Shown in pieces: positions 53,251 to 62,767 of a stretch of 64,000 bases of DNA (its first letter is position 1; each line of letters starts with the position of its first letter). The notes beneath the pieces were generated by a model. It was not told where the DNA came from. It saw only the letters and a program-made list of their open reading frames with translations, and did not search any database. The translations under genes were made by a program, and so were the position numbers. This stretch comes from CAVONB01 sp963697205. Lineage in GTDB: Bacteria; Pseudomonadota; Alphaproteobacteria; Rhizobiales; Hyphomicrobiaceae. Location: NCBI GenBank assembly GCA_963697205.1, contig CAVONB010000006.1:310001-374000 (forward strand). The letters are read 5' to 3'.

Positions 53251-53561
53251 TCCCCGCGCCCGCGGCCAGCGTGCGCAACATGAAGACCCTGACGATCGCC
53301 GCGACCGGTACCGGTTGCGGCGATCGCATTTCGACCTGAGCCCCTACGAATCGCGCGTGCACCGGCCCGGCAAAATCGTACCATTCCAGTTCGCGGGGAC
53401 GAGACACGTGGTCCGCTGGACAGCGCCGCGCCGTAGCGACAGGATGACCGCCATGCGAGTCCGCCGTCGTGCGGCAGGCCCTCGGCGGATCCCCGATCCG
53501 CCGACCGGCAATGTCATGAGGCACCGCCTCCCTCGCGCCGATGGAAGGAGCGTCCGCACAC
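53251..53561. other. bamA-lpxD intergenic region
   Basis: No gene is supported; the periplasmic chaperone gene skp/ompH often found here is absent. CGATCGCCGC (53293-53302) pairs perfectly with GCGGCGATCG (53317-53326) around a 12-base palindrome ACCGGTACCGGT, so the whole 34 bases is nearly one palindrome. It may end the bamA transcript or be a binding site. Confidence 0.55.
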
Positions 53562-54620
53562 ATGGAGCATCCCGGCTTCTTCGAGCGGGCAGGCCCATTC
53601 GGCCTTCCCGAATTGGCGCGCGCCGTCGGTGCTGAGATCGCGCCCGGCCGCGCGGGCGATATCCGGATCTCCGACGTCAAGCCGCTCTCGGAGGCGGGCC
53701 CCACCGACGTCACGTTCCTCGATAATCGCAAATACGCACCGCAACTGGCGGGCACGCGCGCAGGCGCCTGCCTCATTCAGCCTGCCTTCGCCGAGCACGT
53801 ACCGCCCGGCACCGTGCCGCTGACGATGCGCGCGCCCTATCGCGGCTTCGCGCTGGCCTTGCAGTTGATCTACCCCAGCGCCGGTCGGCCCCAGGTGGCG
53901 CGCGCGCTCGAGGCCGGCGGCGGTCCGCTGGTCGATGCCAGTGCGATCATCGAGCCGGGTGCGCAGATCGAGCCCGGCGCGGTGATCGGTGCGCAGGCGC
54001 AGATCGGCGCGGGGGCACGCATCGCGGCTGGGGCCGTGATCGGTTATCGGGTCACGGTAGGGCGAGGCTCGTTCATCGGGCCGCAGGCGACGGTGACCCA
54101 TGCCCTGATCGGGAACCGCGTGGTCATTCACGCGGGTGTGCGCATCGGTCAGGACGGCTTCGGCTTCGCCATGGGACCGGAAGGCCATCTGAAGGTCCCA
54201 CAGATCGGCCGCGTCATCATTCAGGACGACGTCGAGATTGGCGCCAATACAACCATCGATCGCGGTGCTCTTAAGGACACCGTCATCGGAGAGGGGACGA
54301 AAATTGATAATCTAGTACAGATAGGGCACAACGTCGTGATCGGCCGCCATTGCGTCATCGTCGCCCAGACCGGCATCTCCGGCTCTGCGGAACTCGGCGA
54401 TTTCGTGGTCATGGGCGGCCAGTCGGGCCTGGTTGGTCACATCAAGGTCGGGGCGGGCGCCCAGATTGCGGGCGCCTCCCACGTCAAGAACGATGTGCCC
54501 GTGCGCGCGCGTGTCGGCGGTACGCCGGCCAAGCCCTTTCGGCAGTGGGCGCGCGAGATCGCGGCGTTGGAGCGCCTCGGCCGTCGCCGGGGCGCTGACG
54601 AGGAAACCGGAGAGACCTGA
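53562..54620 (+). CDS. lpxD: UDP-3-O-acylglucosamine N-acyltransferase
   Basis: Third enzyme of lipid A synthesis, adding the second 3-hydroxyacyl chain. N-terminal uridine-binding domain followed by a left-handed beta-helix of hexapeptide repeats (IEPGAQIEPGAVIGAQAQI type), with the catalytic histidine region in KIDNLVQIGHNVVIG and a C-terminal helix. 352 residues from the ATG at 53562; an ATG 21 bases upstream has a poorer context. It begins the lpxD-fabZ-lpxA-lpxI-lpxB run. Confidence 0.95.
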   Translation: MEHPGFFERAGPFGLPELARAVGAEIAPGRAGDIRISDVKPLSEAGPTDVTFLDNRKYAPQLAGTRAGACLIQPAFAEHVPPGTVPLTMRAPYRGFALALQLIYPSAGRPQVARALEAGGGPLVDASAIIEPGAQIEPGAVIGAQAQIGAGARIAAGAVIGYRVTVGRGSFIGPQATVTHALIGNRVVIHAGVRIGQDGFGFAMGPEGHLKVPQIGRVIIQDDVEIGANTTIDRGALKDTVIGEGTKIDNLVQIGHNVVIGRHCVIVAQTGISGSAELGDFVVMGGQSGLVGHIKVGAGAQIAGASHVKNDVPVRARVGGTPAKPFRQWAREIAALERLGRRRGADEETGET

Positions 54621-54665
54621 GCCGCTGGCGGCCGGTCGTGCCGCAGGCGTATCGGGAGCTGGAGC

Positions 54666-55175
54666 GTGAAGGACATGGACGACGCAACCGCGAAGGCAGA
54701 ACTGGCGACCGCGGATATCACCCGGGTCATGCGGCTGCTGCCACACCGCTATCCGATGCTGCTCGTCGACCGCATGTACGACATGGACGGCGACCGCAGC
54801 TGCGTCGGCGTCAAGAACGTGACGTTTAACGAGCCGTTCTTCCAGGGCCATTTCCCGCAATACCCGGTGATGCCCGGCGTGCTCATCATCGAGGGACTGG
54901 CGCAGACGGCCGGCGCGCTGTGCGTCCACAGCCTCGGCGAGGATTACAAGGCCGAGCTCGTGTATTTCATGGGGATCGACAACGCCAAGTTCCGTAAGCC
55001 TGTGGTGCCGGGCGATCAGTTGCATTATCACGTGCGCAAGATCCGCAACCGTGGGCGGGTCTGGCGCTTCTACGGCGAGGCGAAGACGAACGGCACGGTG
55101 GCGGCGGAGGCCGAGATCAGCGCCATGCTGGCGGACACGGCCGAAGCCAGGGCCTTTGCGAGCAAAAATGGCTGA
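54666..55175 (+). CDS. fabZ: 3-hydroxyacyl-ACP dehydratase FabZ
   Basis: Hot-dog-fold dehydratase of fatty acid elongation that also balances the 3-hydroxyacyl-ACP pool used by LpxA and LpxD. The catalytic His62 lies in FFQGHFPQ and Glu76 in VLIIEGLAQ. A GTG at 54666 with GGGAG at 7 bases is preferred; ATG at 54675 is three residues shorter. 169 residues, slightly longer than usual. Its stop overlaps the lpxA start by 8 bases, indicating translational coupling. Confidence 0.95.
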   Translation: MKDMDDATAKAELATADITRVMRLLPHRYPMLLVDRMYDMDGDRSCVGVKNVTFNEPFFQGHFPQYPVMPGVLIIEGLAQTAGALCVHSLGEDYKAELVYFMGIDNAKFRKPVVPGDQLHYHVRKIRNRGRVWRFYGEAKTNGTVAAEAEISAMLADTAEARAFASKNG

Positions 55176-55972
55176 CATCCAGGTCCATCCCACGGCGATC
55201 GTGGAGGACGGCGCAGACCTCGGCCCCGGCGTACGCGTGGGGCCGTTTTGCCATGTGGGCGCCGCAGTGCGCCTGGGCGAGGGCTGCGATCTGAAAAGTC
55301 ACGTCGTCGTCGCCGGCCGTACGACGGTCGGTCCGCGCACGCGCATCTTTCCCTTCGCCTCCATCGGCCATGAGCCGCAGGACCTGAAGTTCAAGGGCGA
55401 GGACTCCACCCTTCGAAATCGGCGCCGACTGCACGATCCGCGAAGGTGTGACCATGAACCCCGGCACCGCGGGCGGCGGTCTGAAGACCGTCGTCGGCGA
55501 TCGCTGCGCGTTCCTGGCCAACTCCCACGTCGGCCACGACTGCACAGTCGGCAACAACGTCATCTTCTCCAACAACGTCATGCTGGCCGGCCACTGCTGG
55601 GTCGGCGATTTCGCCATCCTCGGCGGCGGCGCGGCCGCCATCCAGTTCGCCCGCATCGGACCGCACGCCTTCCTCGGCGGCATGTCGGGCCTGGAGAACG
55701 ACCTGATCCCCTACGGCATGGCGCTCGGCAATCGCGCCTACCTGTCCGGCCTCAACATCGTCGGCCTGCAGCGGCGCGGTTTCTCGCGCGAGCAAATCCA
55801 CGACCTGCGCCGCGCCTACCGGCTGCTGTTTGCCGCCGAAGGCACGTTGCTGGAGCGTGTTGAGGACGTCGCGGAAGGTTTCAAGGATCACCCGATCGTC
55901 ACCGAGATCCTCGCCTTCATACGCGCCGGCGGCAAGCGCTCGCTGTGCACGCCCAAGAACGCCGACGATTGA
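55168..55972 (+). CDS. lpxA: UDP-N-acetylglucosamine acyltransferase LpxA (one frameshift in this sequence)
   Basis: First enzyme of lipid A synthesis, a trimeric beta-helix acyltransferase. Hexapeptide repeats run through most of the protein, the catalytic His lies in ANSHVGHDC, and the helical C-terminal domain ends with the KRSL region. One extra base at 55412-55415 splits the frame between FKGEDSTL and IGADCTIREGVTMNPGT; corrected length 267 residues. It starts inside the end of fabZ. Confidence 0.93.
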
Positions 55973-56013
55973 CGACCGACGCCGCTGGCGCACGCCCGGA
56001 GCCGTTCGATCGC

Positions 56014-57399
56014 ATGTCACAGACGCCGCCGCCCGAGCTTGGCAACGGCCAATCCCACCAGCCGGTGGATGGCGCTCCCGCCCCCGTCGTCGTCCTTGCT
56101 GCCGGCGGCGGTCTGCCGCTGGAGCTGGCCGCGGCCTTGCGTGACGCCGGCCGCAGCTATCACCTCGTCGCCATCGAAGGCATCGCCGACGCCGGTGTCG
56201 CCGCCCATCCCCACACCTGGGTCGGGCTCGGCCGGCTCGGCGGCATCCTGCGCGCGCTGCGCCAGACCGGTGCGCGCGAGCTCGTCATCCTCGGTGCGAT
56301 GACCCGCCCCGATCTGTCGCGCATCGGCTTCGACTTCGGCGCCGTGCGTCACGCCCCCGCGATCTTGTCGCTGACCCGTGGCGGCGACGACAGCATGCTG
56401 CGCGTGATCGTGCGTTTCTTCGAAGGCCAGGGCTTTATCGTGCGCGGCGTTGGCGAGCTGGCGCCCACGCTGCTGGCGCCGACGGGTCCGATCGCTGGCA
56501 CCCCGCCCGATGAGACGCATATGCAGGCGATCGCGCGCGGGCGTGCCGCGCTCGCCGCCCTGTCGCGTTTCGACGTCGGCCAGGCCGTCGTCGCGCGCCC
56601 CGACGGCATTGTCGCCTTCGAGGCGGCGGAAGGCACCTCGCGCATGCTGGACCGGCTCGCCGCGCGCGGCGGCGCTGGCCCCGGCGCAGTGCTCGTCAAG
56701 CTGGCCAAGCACGGCCAGGAGCTGCGCGTCGACGCCCCCACGATCGGCGCCGCCACGGTCGCGCAGGCGCAGGCGGCCGGCCTTGCCGGGATCGCGGTCG
56801 GCGCCGGCACCACCCTGGTGGCCGAACGCGCACGCCTGCGCAGCGAAGCCGAAACCGCCGGCCTGTTCGTGAGCGGCATCAGCACGCACGATGAGCGCGC
56901 GCCCGACGGCGGCCATGCGTCCGCGATTGATCTCGCGAAGGATCAAGAGCCCGAACGCCGCCTGCGCCCCGACGTCGAATTGGTGCGGGGGCTCGGCGCG
57001 GTGGCCGCGCGCCACGCCGCCGAAGGCACGACCGACATCGCCGTCGTCGCACGTCGGGGCCACGTCCTGACGCTTGGCCGAAATGGCCTCGCCGATGGTA
57101 CATTGACGCGGCTGGTGGCAACGCTGCCGCGCGGCTGGGGACGCTGGCTGACACCGCGACGCGCGGGCGTGCTGGCGATCAGGCTGCGCGATCTGCCCGG
57201 CTCGCTCGCCGCCTTGACCGCGCTCGTCGGACATCTGCGCGCCGCCCGGCTCGGCTATCTCCTCGTTGTGGTCGCCGACACAGACCTGACGGCGGACCGG
57301 ACGGCGGCCACGATGACCGCATCGGACCGTCTCGCCGTCGACGTCCGCGCAAGCGGTCTCGGCTACGGCATCGTGTTCGACAAGGGTGACGCAGGCTGA
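56014..57399 (+). CDS. lpxI: UDP-2,3-diacylglucosamine pyrophosphatase LpxI with extra C-terminal region
   Basis: Hydrolyses UDP-2,3-diacylglucosamine to lipid X, replacing LpxH in many Alphaproteobacteria. The first 280-290 residues hold the family marks: LAAGGGLPLELA, LTRGGDDSMLRVI, the DVGQAVV and FEAAEGTSRMLD segment, VKLAKHGQELRVDAPTIG and the end AGLFVSG. A further 170 residues follow (HDERAPDGGHA to FDKGDAG), which typical LpxI proteins of about 280 residues lack. The ATG at 56014 gives 461 residues; a TTG at 55969 overlapping the lpxA stop is possible. Its stop overlaps the lpxB start as TGATG. Confidence 0.9.
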   Translation: MSQTPPPELGNGQSHQPVDGAPAPVVVLAAGGGLPLELAAALRDAGRSYHLVAIEGIADAGVAAHPHTWVGLGRLGGILRALRQTGARELVILGAMTRPDLSRIGFDFGAVRHAPAILSLTRGGDDSMLRVIVRFFEGQGFIVRGVGELAPTLLAPTGPIAGTPPDETHMQAIARGRAALAALSRFDVGQAVVARPDGIVAFEAAEGTSRMLDRLAARGGAGPGAVLVKLAKHGQELRVDAPTIGAATVAQAQAAGLAGIAVGAGTTLVAERARLRSEAETAGLFVSGISTHDERAPDGGHASAIDLAKDQEPERRLRPDVELVRGLGAVAARHAAEGTTDIAVVARRGHVLTLGRNGLADGTLTRLVATLPRGWGRWLTPRRAGVLAIRLRDLPGSLAALTALVGHLRAARLGYLLVVVADTDLTADRTAATMTASDRLAVDVRASGLGYGIVFDKGDAG

Positions 57400-58613
57400 T
57401 GGACGAGACCGCCGACAGCGCATCCCGCACGGCCCACCCGCTGACCCTGTTCGTCGTTGCGGGCGAGCACTCCGGCGATCATCTCGGCGGTCCGTTGATG
57501 GCGGCGCTGAACCGCAGGACGCAAGGACGCATCCGCTATGTCGGCGTCGGCGGCGAGGCGATGGCACAACAGGGCCTCGCATCCCGTTTTCCGATCTCCG
57601 ACGTCGCCGTCATGGGCCCGCTTGCCATCGCCAAGGCCCTGCCGCGCATCTTGAACCGCGTCTACCGCACCGTCGCCGCCGGCGTCGTCGCCAGGCCTGA
57701 CGCGATCGTCATCATCGACGCGCCCGAGTTCACCCACCCGATCGCCAAGCGCCTGCGCCGCCGGCTACCCGGTGTGCCGATCATCGATTATGTCAGCCCC
57801 TCCGTATGGGCCTGGCGGCCCGGCCGGGCGAGGAAGATGCGCCGCTACGTCGATCACGTCATGGCGCTGCTGCCGTTCGAGCCTGACGTTCACGCCCGCC
57901 TCGGCGGGCCGCCCTGCACCTACGTCGGCCATCCCCTGATCGAGCGCCTCGACTGGATCGCAAGCCGCGATCCAGCCGCGCTCGCACACAGGTTGGGCAT
58001 TGCGCCGGGCGCGCCCGTCCTGGTCGTCCTGCCGGGCAGCCGCACCTCCGAGGTCAATCGGCTGATGGCGCCGTTCGCCGCAAGCGTCGCGCAGCTGCAT
58101 GCCCGCGTGCCGGGGCTCGAAGTCGTGATCCCCGTGGCGCCGGGCGTGCGCGAACTCGTCCGCGAGCATCTGCGCGATTGGCCACGCGCGCCCCGGCTCG
58201 TCGAGGGCGAGGATGACAAGTTCGCAGCCTTCAGGCTTGCGCGCGCGGCCCTTGCCGCATCGGGCACCGTCACGTTGGAGCTGGCGCTGGCGGGCACCCC
58301 GATGATCGTGGCCTATCGGGTCGACGGCCTCGCCCGCCACCTGCGCTTCCTGGTCAACGTCCCTTCGATCGTGCTGGCCAATCTCGTGCTCGGCGAGAAC
58401 GTCTTTCCCGAGCTGATCCAGGAGGCTTGCCGGGCCGACGATATCGTGCCCGCGTTGGCACCACTGCTGTCCGATACGCCCGAGCGCGCCGCCCAATGCG
58501 CAGCGCTCGCGCGCATCCCCGAGCGCATGCGCCTGCCGTCGGGAACGCCGAGCGAGGCCGCCGCCGACGTCGTTCTCGACGTGGTGCGCGCCGCGCGTCC
58601 CACACCGGATTGA
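57399..58613 (+). CDS. lpxB: Lipid A disaccharide synthase
   Basis: Glycosyltransferase (GT19) joining lipid X and UDP-2,3-diacylglucosamine. The N-terminal domain has GEHSGDHLGGPLM, IDAPEFTHPIAK and the VSPSVWAWRPGR motif; the C-terminal domain has LPGSRTSEVNRL and ASGTVTLELALAGTPMIVAYR. 404 residues, normal. It overlaps lpxI by one base, so expression is coupled. Last gene of the lipid A run. Confidence 0.96.
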   Translation: MDETADSASRTAHPLTLFVVAGEHSGDHLGGPLMAALNRRTQGRIRYVGVGGEAMAQQGLASRFPISDVAVMGPLAIAKALPRILNRVYRTVAAGVVARPDAIVIIDAPEFTHPIAKRLRRRLPGVPIIDYVSPSVWAWRPGRARKMRRYVDHVMALLPFEPDVHARLGGPPCTYVGHPLIERLDWIASRDPAALAHRLGIAPGAPVLVVLPGSRTSEVNRLMAPFAASVAQLHARVPGLEVVIPVAPGVRELVREHLRDWPRAPRLVEGEDDKFAAFRLARAALAASGTVTLELALAGTPMIVAYRVDGLARHLRFLVNVPSIVLANLVLGENVFPELIQEACRADDIVPALAPLLSDTPERAAQCAALARIPERMRLPSGTPSEAAADVVLDVVRAARPTPD

Positions 58614-58805
58614 ACGGCGCTCACATCGAGTTTGCGCGCTCGCCGATCGCAGCCAATGTCGCTGTCGCCGTTCTGCACCGGACCACGTGAGGCCACGTGA
58701 GGCCACCGGTCCAGCGCGACGGCAATATCGCCGCCCGCGTGGGTCTGATAAGATGTCTCCACGGATCATCAGATCCGCTACGATGAAGCATCCGGAGGAA
58801 CGACC

Positions 58806-59105
58806 ATGGAAGGGCTTCTGCCCATTATCATTCAGGCGCTTGGCGGTGCCGCCGGCGGCGGCATCCTGGGCAATCTGATCAAGGGCGTCAGCATGGGCGG
58901 CGCCGGCAACTCGATCGTCGGCGCGCTCGGCGGCGCGCTCGGCGGCAAGATCCTGCCGGTCCTGCTGGGTCTGGCCGCGGCCAAGGGCGGCGGCGGCTTC
59001 GACATCGGCAGCCTGATCACGCAGTTCCTCTCGGGTGGCGCGAGCGGTGGCGTCGCCACCGTCCTCATCGGCCTCCTGCGCTCGATGATGTCGGGCTCGC
59101 GCTGA
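58806..59105 (+). CDS. Small glycine-rich hydrophobic protein
   Basis: Unrecognised 99-residue protein. It is nearly all Gly, Ala, Leu and Ile, with repeated GG motifs (LGGAAGGGILGNL, ALGGALGGKILP, SGGASGGVA) and one basic residue pair at the C-terminus. There is no signal peptide but at least two segments could sit in the membrane. A good GGAGG site precedes the ATG. Stand-alone gene between lpxB and the convergent smc; similar small proteins are widespread in this group but have no assigned role. Confidence 0.65.
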   Translation: MEGLLPIIIQALGGAAGGGILGNLIKGVSMGGAGNSIVGALGGALGGKILPVLLGLAAAKGGGGFDIGSLITQFLSGGASGGVATVLIGLLRSMMSGSR

Positions 59106-59126
59106 GGCAGCTGGCGAAAGTTGGGG

Positions 59127-59183
59127 CGGTTCCATTTTGACGGGCCCGGGCTTCGGCCGCGTCGCGTGATCAAAATGGAACCG
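59127..59183. repeat. 14-bp perfect inverted repeat between convergent genes
   Basis: CGGTTCCATTTTGA (59127-59140) is exactly complementary to 59170-59183, with a GC-rich 29-base centre. It lies between the small glycine-rich gene and smc. It can act as a terminator or be one copy of a dispersed palindromic element, similar in plan to the repeat at 7737-7819 but different in sequence. Confidence 0.75.
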
Positions 59184-59197
59184 TCGCCGTTCCCGCC

Positions 59198-62100
59198 TTA
59201 CCCCGCTTCGCGGAACGTCTGCGCCATCTGCAGATCGACCGACACGAGTTGCGAAACCCCGCGCTCGGCCATCGTCACTCCGAACAGCCGGTCCATGCGC
59301 GACATCGTCATCGGATGATGGGTAATCACGAGGAAGCGCGTTTCGGTGTCCTTGGCCATGCTCTCCATCATCATGCAGAAGCGGTCGACATTGGAATCGT
59401 CCAGCGGCGCATCGACCTCGTCGAGCACGCAGATCGGCGACGGGTTCGTCAGGAACACCGCGAAGATCAGCGACAGCGCCGTCAGCGTCTGCTCGCCGCC
59501 CGACAGCAACGACAGCGTCGTTGGCTTCTTGCCCGGCGGCTTGGCGACGATCTCGAGGCCACCCTCGAGCGGGTCTTCCGCCTCGATCATCTCCAGCCGG
59601 GCCTCGCCGCCGCCGAACAGCACCCCGAACAGTCGCTGGAAGTGGCCATTGACCGCCTCGAACGCTGCTTCCAGGCGCTTCTTGCCCTCGCGGTTGAGCG
59701 CGCCGATGGCGCCTCTCAGCTTGGCGATGGCCTGCTCGACGTCGGCGCGCTCCGTGTCCAGCGTGCCGAACTGCGCGCTCAGCGCCTCCAATTCTTCCTC
59801 GGCCTGCAAATTGACGCCGCCGAGCCGGTCGCGATCCGCCTTCAACCGCTGATGATCGCGCTCCACCTGATCGAGCGGCGGCGGTTCGCCATCCGGTTCC
59901 AGTCCCGCGATGGACAGGCAATCTTCCGGTGCCACGTCGAGCGTTTCGCGAATGCGCCGTCCGGCATCGGCGCGCCGTGTTCGCGCCGCCTCCAGTCGTG
60001 CCTCGACACGCGCGCGGGCTTCGCGCTCGGTTGCGACCGCCAGCTGCGCGGCGCGCATGGCCTCGCGGGCCTGGCGCAAACCCGTCTCCGCCGTTGCCAC
60101 GGCATCGGCCGCCGCATGGCGGTCGCGCTCGGCAACGGCAATGTCGTCGAGCAGCCGGCTACGTTTGGCGGCGATCTCGTCGGGCAGGTCGGCGAGCTGC
60201 TTGAGCTCGGCGACCGTCTCCGCGGTACGCTGACCGAGCGTCTCGATCTGCCGCTTCGCGCTCGCCGCCCGCGCAGCGACCCGCGCCCGCTCCCCTGTCA
60301 CCGCCACGAGCCGGTCGGACTGCATCTGCCGCTCGCGAACGAGGCTCGACAGCGCAGCCCGCGATTCTGCGACCCGCGACCGGTGATCGGCGACATCGGC
60401 CTGGGCAGCCTGAAGCGCGGGTGCGATATCCTCGTCCTCGTCCAGCCCCTCGATTGACAACTCCGTCTCCGCTAGCCGCTCCTCGGCATCGGCGAGATCC
60501 TCCTGCGCGCGCCCATGAGCGTCTTCGACAGCGGCAAGCCGTGCGTCCGTCTCCCGCTGCGCGCGCTCCAGCGCTCCCAGCGCCTCGCGTGAGCGCACGA
60601 GTTCGCCCTGAGCCTGACGCCACGTCTGGCGCAGCTCGCGCTCCAGATCATGCGCTTCCGCCTCGGCCGCCACCGCATCGGCTTCGGCTTCCGCATGCGC
60701 CTCCGCTTCCGCTTCCGACGCCACCGCGCGTTCGAGAAGATCCTTCAGGCGGTTGCGCTCGGCGAGCCGCTGGCCCGCCGGCGTCACGCCGTGCGCGGCC
60801 GCCACGTAGCCGTCCCAGCGCCACAGGTCACCGTCGAGGCTCACCAGCCTCTGCCCCGCGCGCAGCTTTTTCTGCAGCCGCGCGCCGTCCGTCGCGTCCA
60901 CGATCCCGATCTGCGCCAGGCGTCGGCGCAACGCATCCGGCGCCTCGACGAAGGCGGCCAGCGACTTGACGCGTGCGGGGAGAGCCGGATCGCCATCGCC
61001 CGCAAGGATGGACCAGCGCACAGGCGCCGTCTCCGCCACGGGCGCGTCGAGATCTTCGCCCAGTGCCGCGCCGAGCGCTGTCTCGTAGCCGGGCGTCACG
61101 GTCAGGCTGTCGAGGATCGGCGGCGCGTCAGCATCGCGTGCCGGCGTCAGCAGCTTGGTCAGCGTGTCGGCTTCCGTGCGCAGCCGTCCCGCCGCCAGCC
61201 GCGCCTTGCCGCTCGCCTCGCGCTTGGCGGATAGTTCCGCGACGGCCCGGCGCAAGTCGGTTTCGGCGGTAGCCGTGCGCGTTTCAAGATCCGCGATTCC
61301 GACGGTCAAAGTTTCGCACGTGAGCGTCAGCTCCGCGAGCTGATCGCCATCGGGCGCCAGCCGGCCGATCTCCCGGCGCTGCCCTTCGAGTGCCATCAAC
61401 TGGCGTCGCGCCTTCTCCGCGGCGGCTTGCCGGTCGACGCGCGCCTGCTCCAGACTTTGGCGGCGCGCCCTGATCTCGGCTGCGCGATGGGTCAGCTCTC
61501 CGACCCGCGCTTCCGCCGCCGCAAGCGCCCGCTCGCCATCGGCGACCGCTGTGCGCAGGTCCTCCTCGCCGCCATCCTCCGCGCCCGTCTCCGACAGCGT
61601 TTCGAGCTCGGCGTCGAGCCGAAGCAGCGCCTCGGCGGTCTCCGTTAGGTGCTCGTCTTCGCGCTGCGTGTCCCTGGCAAGTTGCTCCGCGCGGCCTTCA
61701 AGCTCCGCCGCCCGTTCGCGCGCCCGCTGCTCGTCGCGCTCCAGTTGGCCCTCTTCGACCCTCAGCCGCGCGAGCACGACACCGCGCACGGCCTCCGCCT
61801 CGCGCAGGGGATCGATCGCGGCGGCCGCCTCCGCTTCCGCGCGCGTCGATTCAGCCTCCGCCTGTGTCGCCGCACCCAGCCGCGTGAGCGCCTCGATCAG
61901 ACCGGCTTCATCGGCATCGAGAGCCACCTGCGCGTCCGTCCACGCCAGATGAAGCAGCAGCGCCTCGAGCTTGCGAATCTCCGTCGACAAATCCTTGTAG
62001 CGCCGCGCCGCGCGCGCCTGGCGCTTGAGCCCGTCCATTTGCGCGCCGATCTGGCCGAGCACGTCGCCGATGCGCGCAAGGTTGCCCTCGGCCGCCTTGA

Positions 62101-62650
62101 GCCTCAGCTCCGCCTCGTGCCGGCGCGTATGCAGACCCGCGATGCCCGCGGCATCCTCCAGGATGCGCCGGCGCTGCTCGGGCTTGGCGTTGACGATCTC
62201 GCCGATCTGTCCCTGGCGCACCAGCGCAGGCGAGCGCGCGCCGGTCGCGGCGTCCTCGAACAGCACCTTGACGTCCCGGGCGCGCACGTCGCGGCCGTTG
62301 ATGCGATAGGCCGAGCCCGCCTCGCGCTCGATGCGTCGCGTGATCTCGATGGTGTCGGTGTCGTTGAATTCCGTCGGCGCCATGCGCGCGGAATTGTCGA
62401 TGAAGATCGTCACCTCGGCCATGTTGCGGGCCGGGCGCTGGGTCGTGCCGGAGAAGATGACGTCGTCCATCGCCGCCGCGCGCATGGATTTGTAGGACGT
62501 CTCGCCCATCACCCAGCGCAGCGCTTCGAGCAGGTTCGACTTGCCGCAGCCGTTTGGTCCGACGACGCCGGTCAGCCCCGCCGAGACGACGAGGTCGGCG
62601 GGCTCGACGAAGGACTTGAAGCCGAGCAGTCTCAGGCGATTGATGTGCAT
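59198..62650 (-). CDS. smc: Chromosome partition protein Smc
   Basis: Condensin ATPase that organises and segregates the chromosome. The protein has 1150 residues: Walker A GPNGCGKSN at 31-39; a long coiled coil; a hinge domain at about 510-640; a returning coiled coil; and the ATPase C-terminal lobe with the signature LSGGEQ at about 1049 and Walker B ICVLDE at about 1073. The ATG at 62650 (MHINRL) begins the conserved head; the frame is open further upstream. It is convergent with the small glycine-rich gene. ScpA/ScpB partners are not in view. Confidence 0.96.
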   Translation of the reverse strand: MHINRLRLLGFKSFVEPADLVVSAGLTGVVGPNGCGKSNLLEALRWVMGETSYKSMRAAAMDDVIFSGTTQRPARNMAEVTIFIDNSARMAPTEFNDTDTIEITRRIEREAGSAYRINGRDVRARDVKVLFEDAATGARSPALVRQGQIGEIVNAKPEQRRRILEDAAGIAGLHTRRHEAELRLKAAEGNLARIGDVLGQIGAQMDGLKRQARAARRYKDLSTEIRKLEALLLHLAWTDAQVALDADEAGLIEALTRLGAATQAEAESTRAEAEAAAAIDPLREAEAVRGVVLARLRVEEGQLERDEQRARERAAELEGRAEQLARDTQREDEHLTETAEALLRLDAELETLSETGAEDGGEEDLRTAVADGERALAAAEARVGELTHRAAEIRARRQSLEQARVDRQAAAEKARRQLMALEGQRREIGRLAPDGDQLAELTLTCETLTVGIADLETRTATAETDLRRAVAELSAKREASGKARLAAGRLRTEADTLTKLLTPARDADAPPILDSLTVTPGYETALGAALGEDLDAPVAETAPVRWSILAGDGDPALPARVKSLAAFVEAPDALRRRLAQIGIVDATDGARLQKKLRAGQRLVSLDGDLWRWDGYVAAAHGVTPAGQRLAERNRLKDLLERAVASEAEAEAHAEAEADAVAAEAEAHDLERELRQTWRQAQGELVRSREALGALERAQRETDARLAAVEDAHGRAQEDLADAEERLAETELSIEGLDEDEDIAPALQAAQADVADHRSRVAESRAALSSLVRERQMQSDRLVAVTGERARVAARAASAKRQIETLGQRTAETVAELKQLADLPDEIAAKRSRLLDDIAVAERDRHAAADAVATAETGLRQAREAMRAAQLAVATEREARARVEARLEAARTRRADAGRRIRETLDVAPEDCLSIAGLEPDGEPPPLDQVERDHQRLKADRDRLGGVNLQAEEELEALSAQFGTLDTERADVEQAIAKLRGAIGALNREGKKRLEAAFEAVNGHFQRLFGVLFGGGEARLEMIEAEDPLEGGLEIVAKPPGKKPTTLSLLSGGEQTLTALSLIFAVFLTNPSPICVLDEVDAPLDDSNVDRFCMMMESMAKDTETRFLVITHHPMTMSRMDRLFGVTMAERGVSQLVSVDLQMAQTFREAG

Positions 62651-62767
62651 GTGGAATCTCTGCACTCCCGCCCCGGTGATGCCCTCAGGCGACGGTCGGT
62701 GCAAGTGGCAAATTGCCCTCATCCCCACGCCAGGAGGGGACAAGAATAAATAAGTCAGTTCAGAAGC

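Noticed and set aside
57765..59921. A 718-residue open frame on the - strand
   Set aside because: It crosses lpxB in antisense, an intergenic hairpin and the end of smc in another frame, so it is an open-frame artefact of GC-rich DNA.
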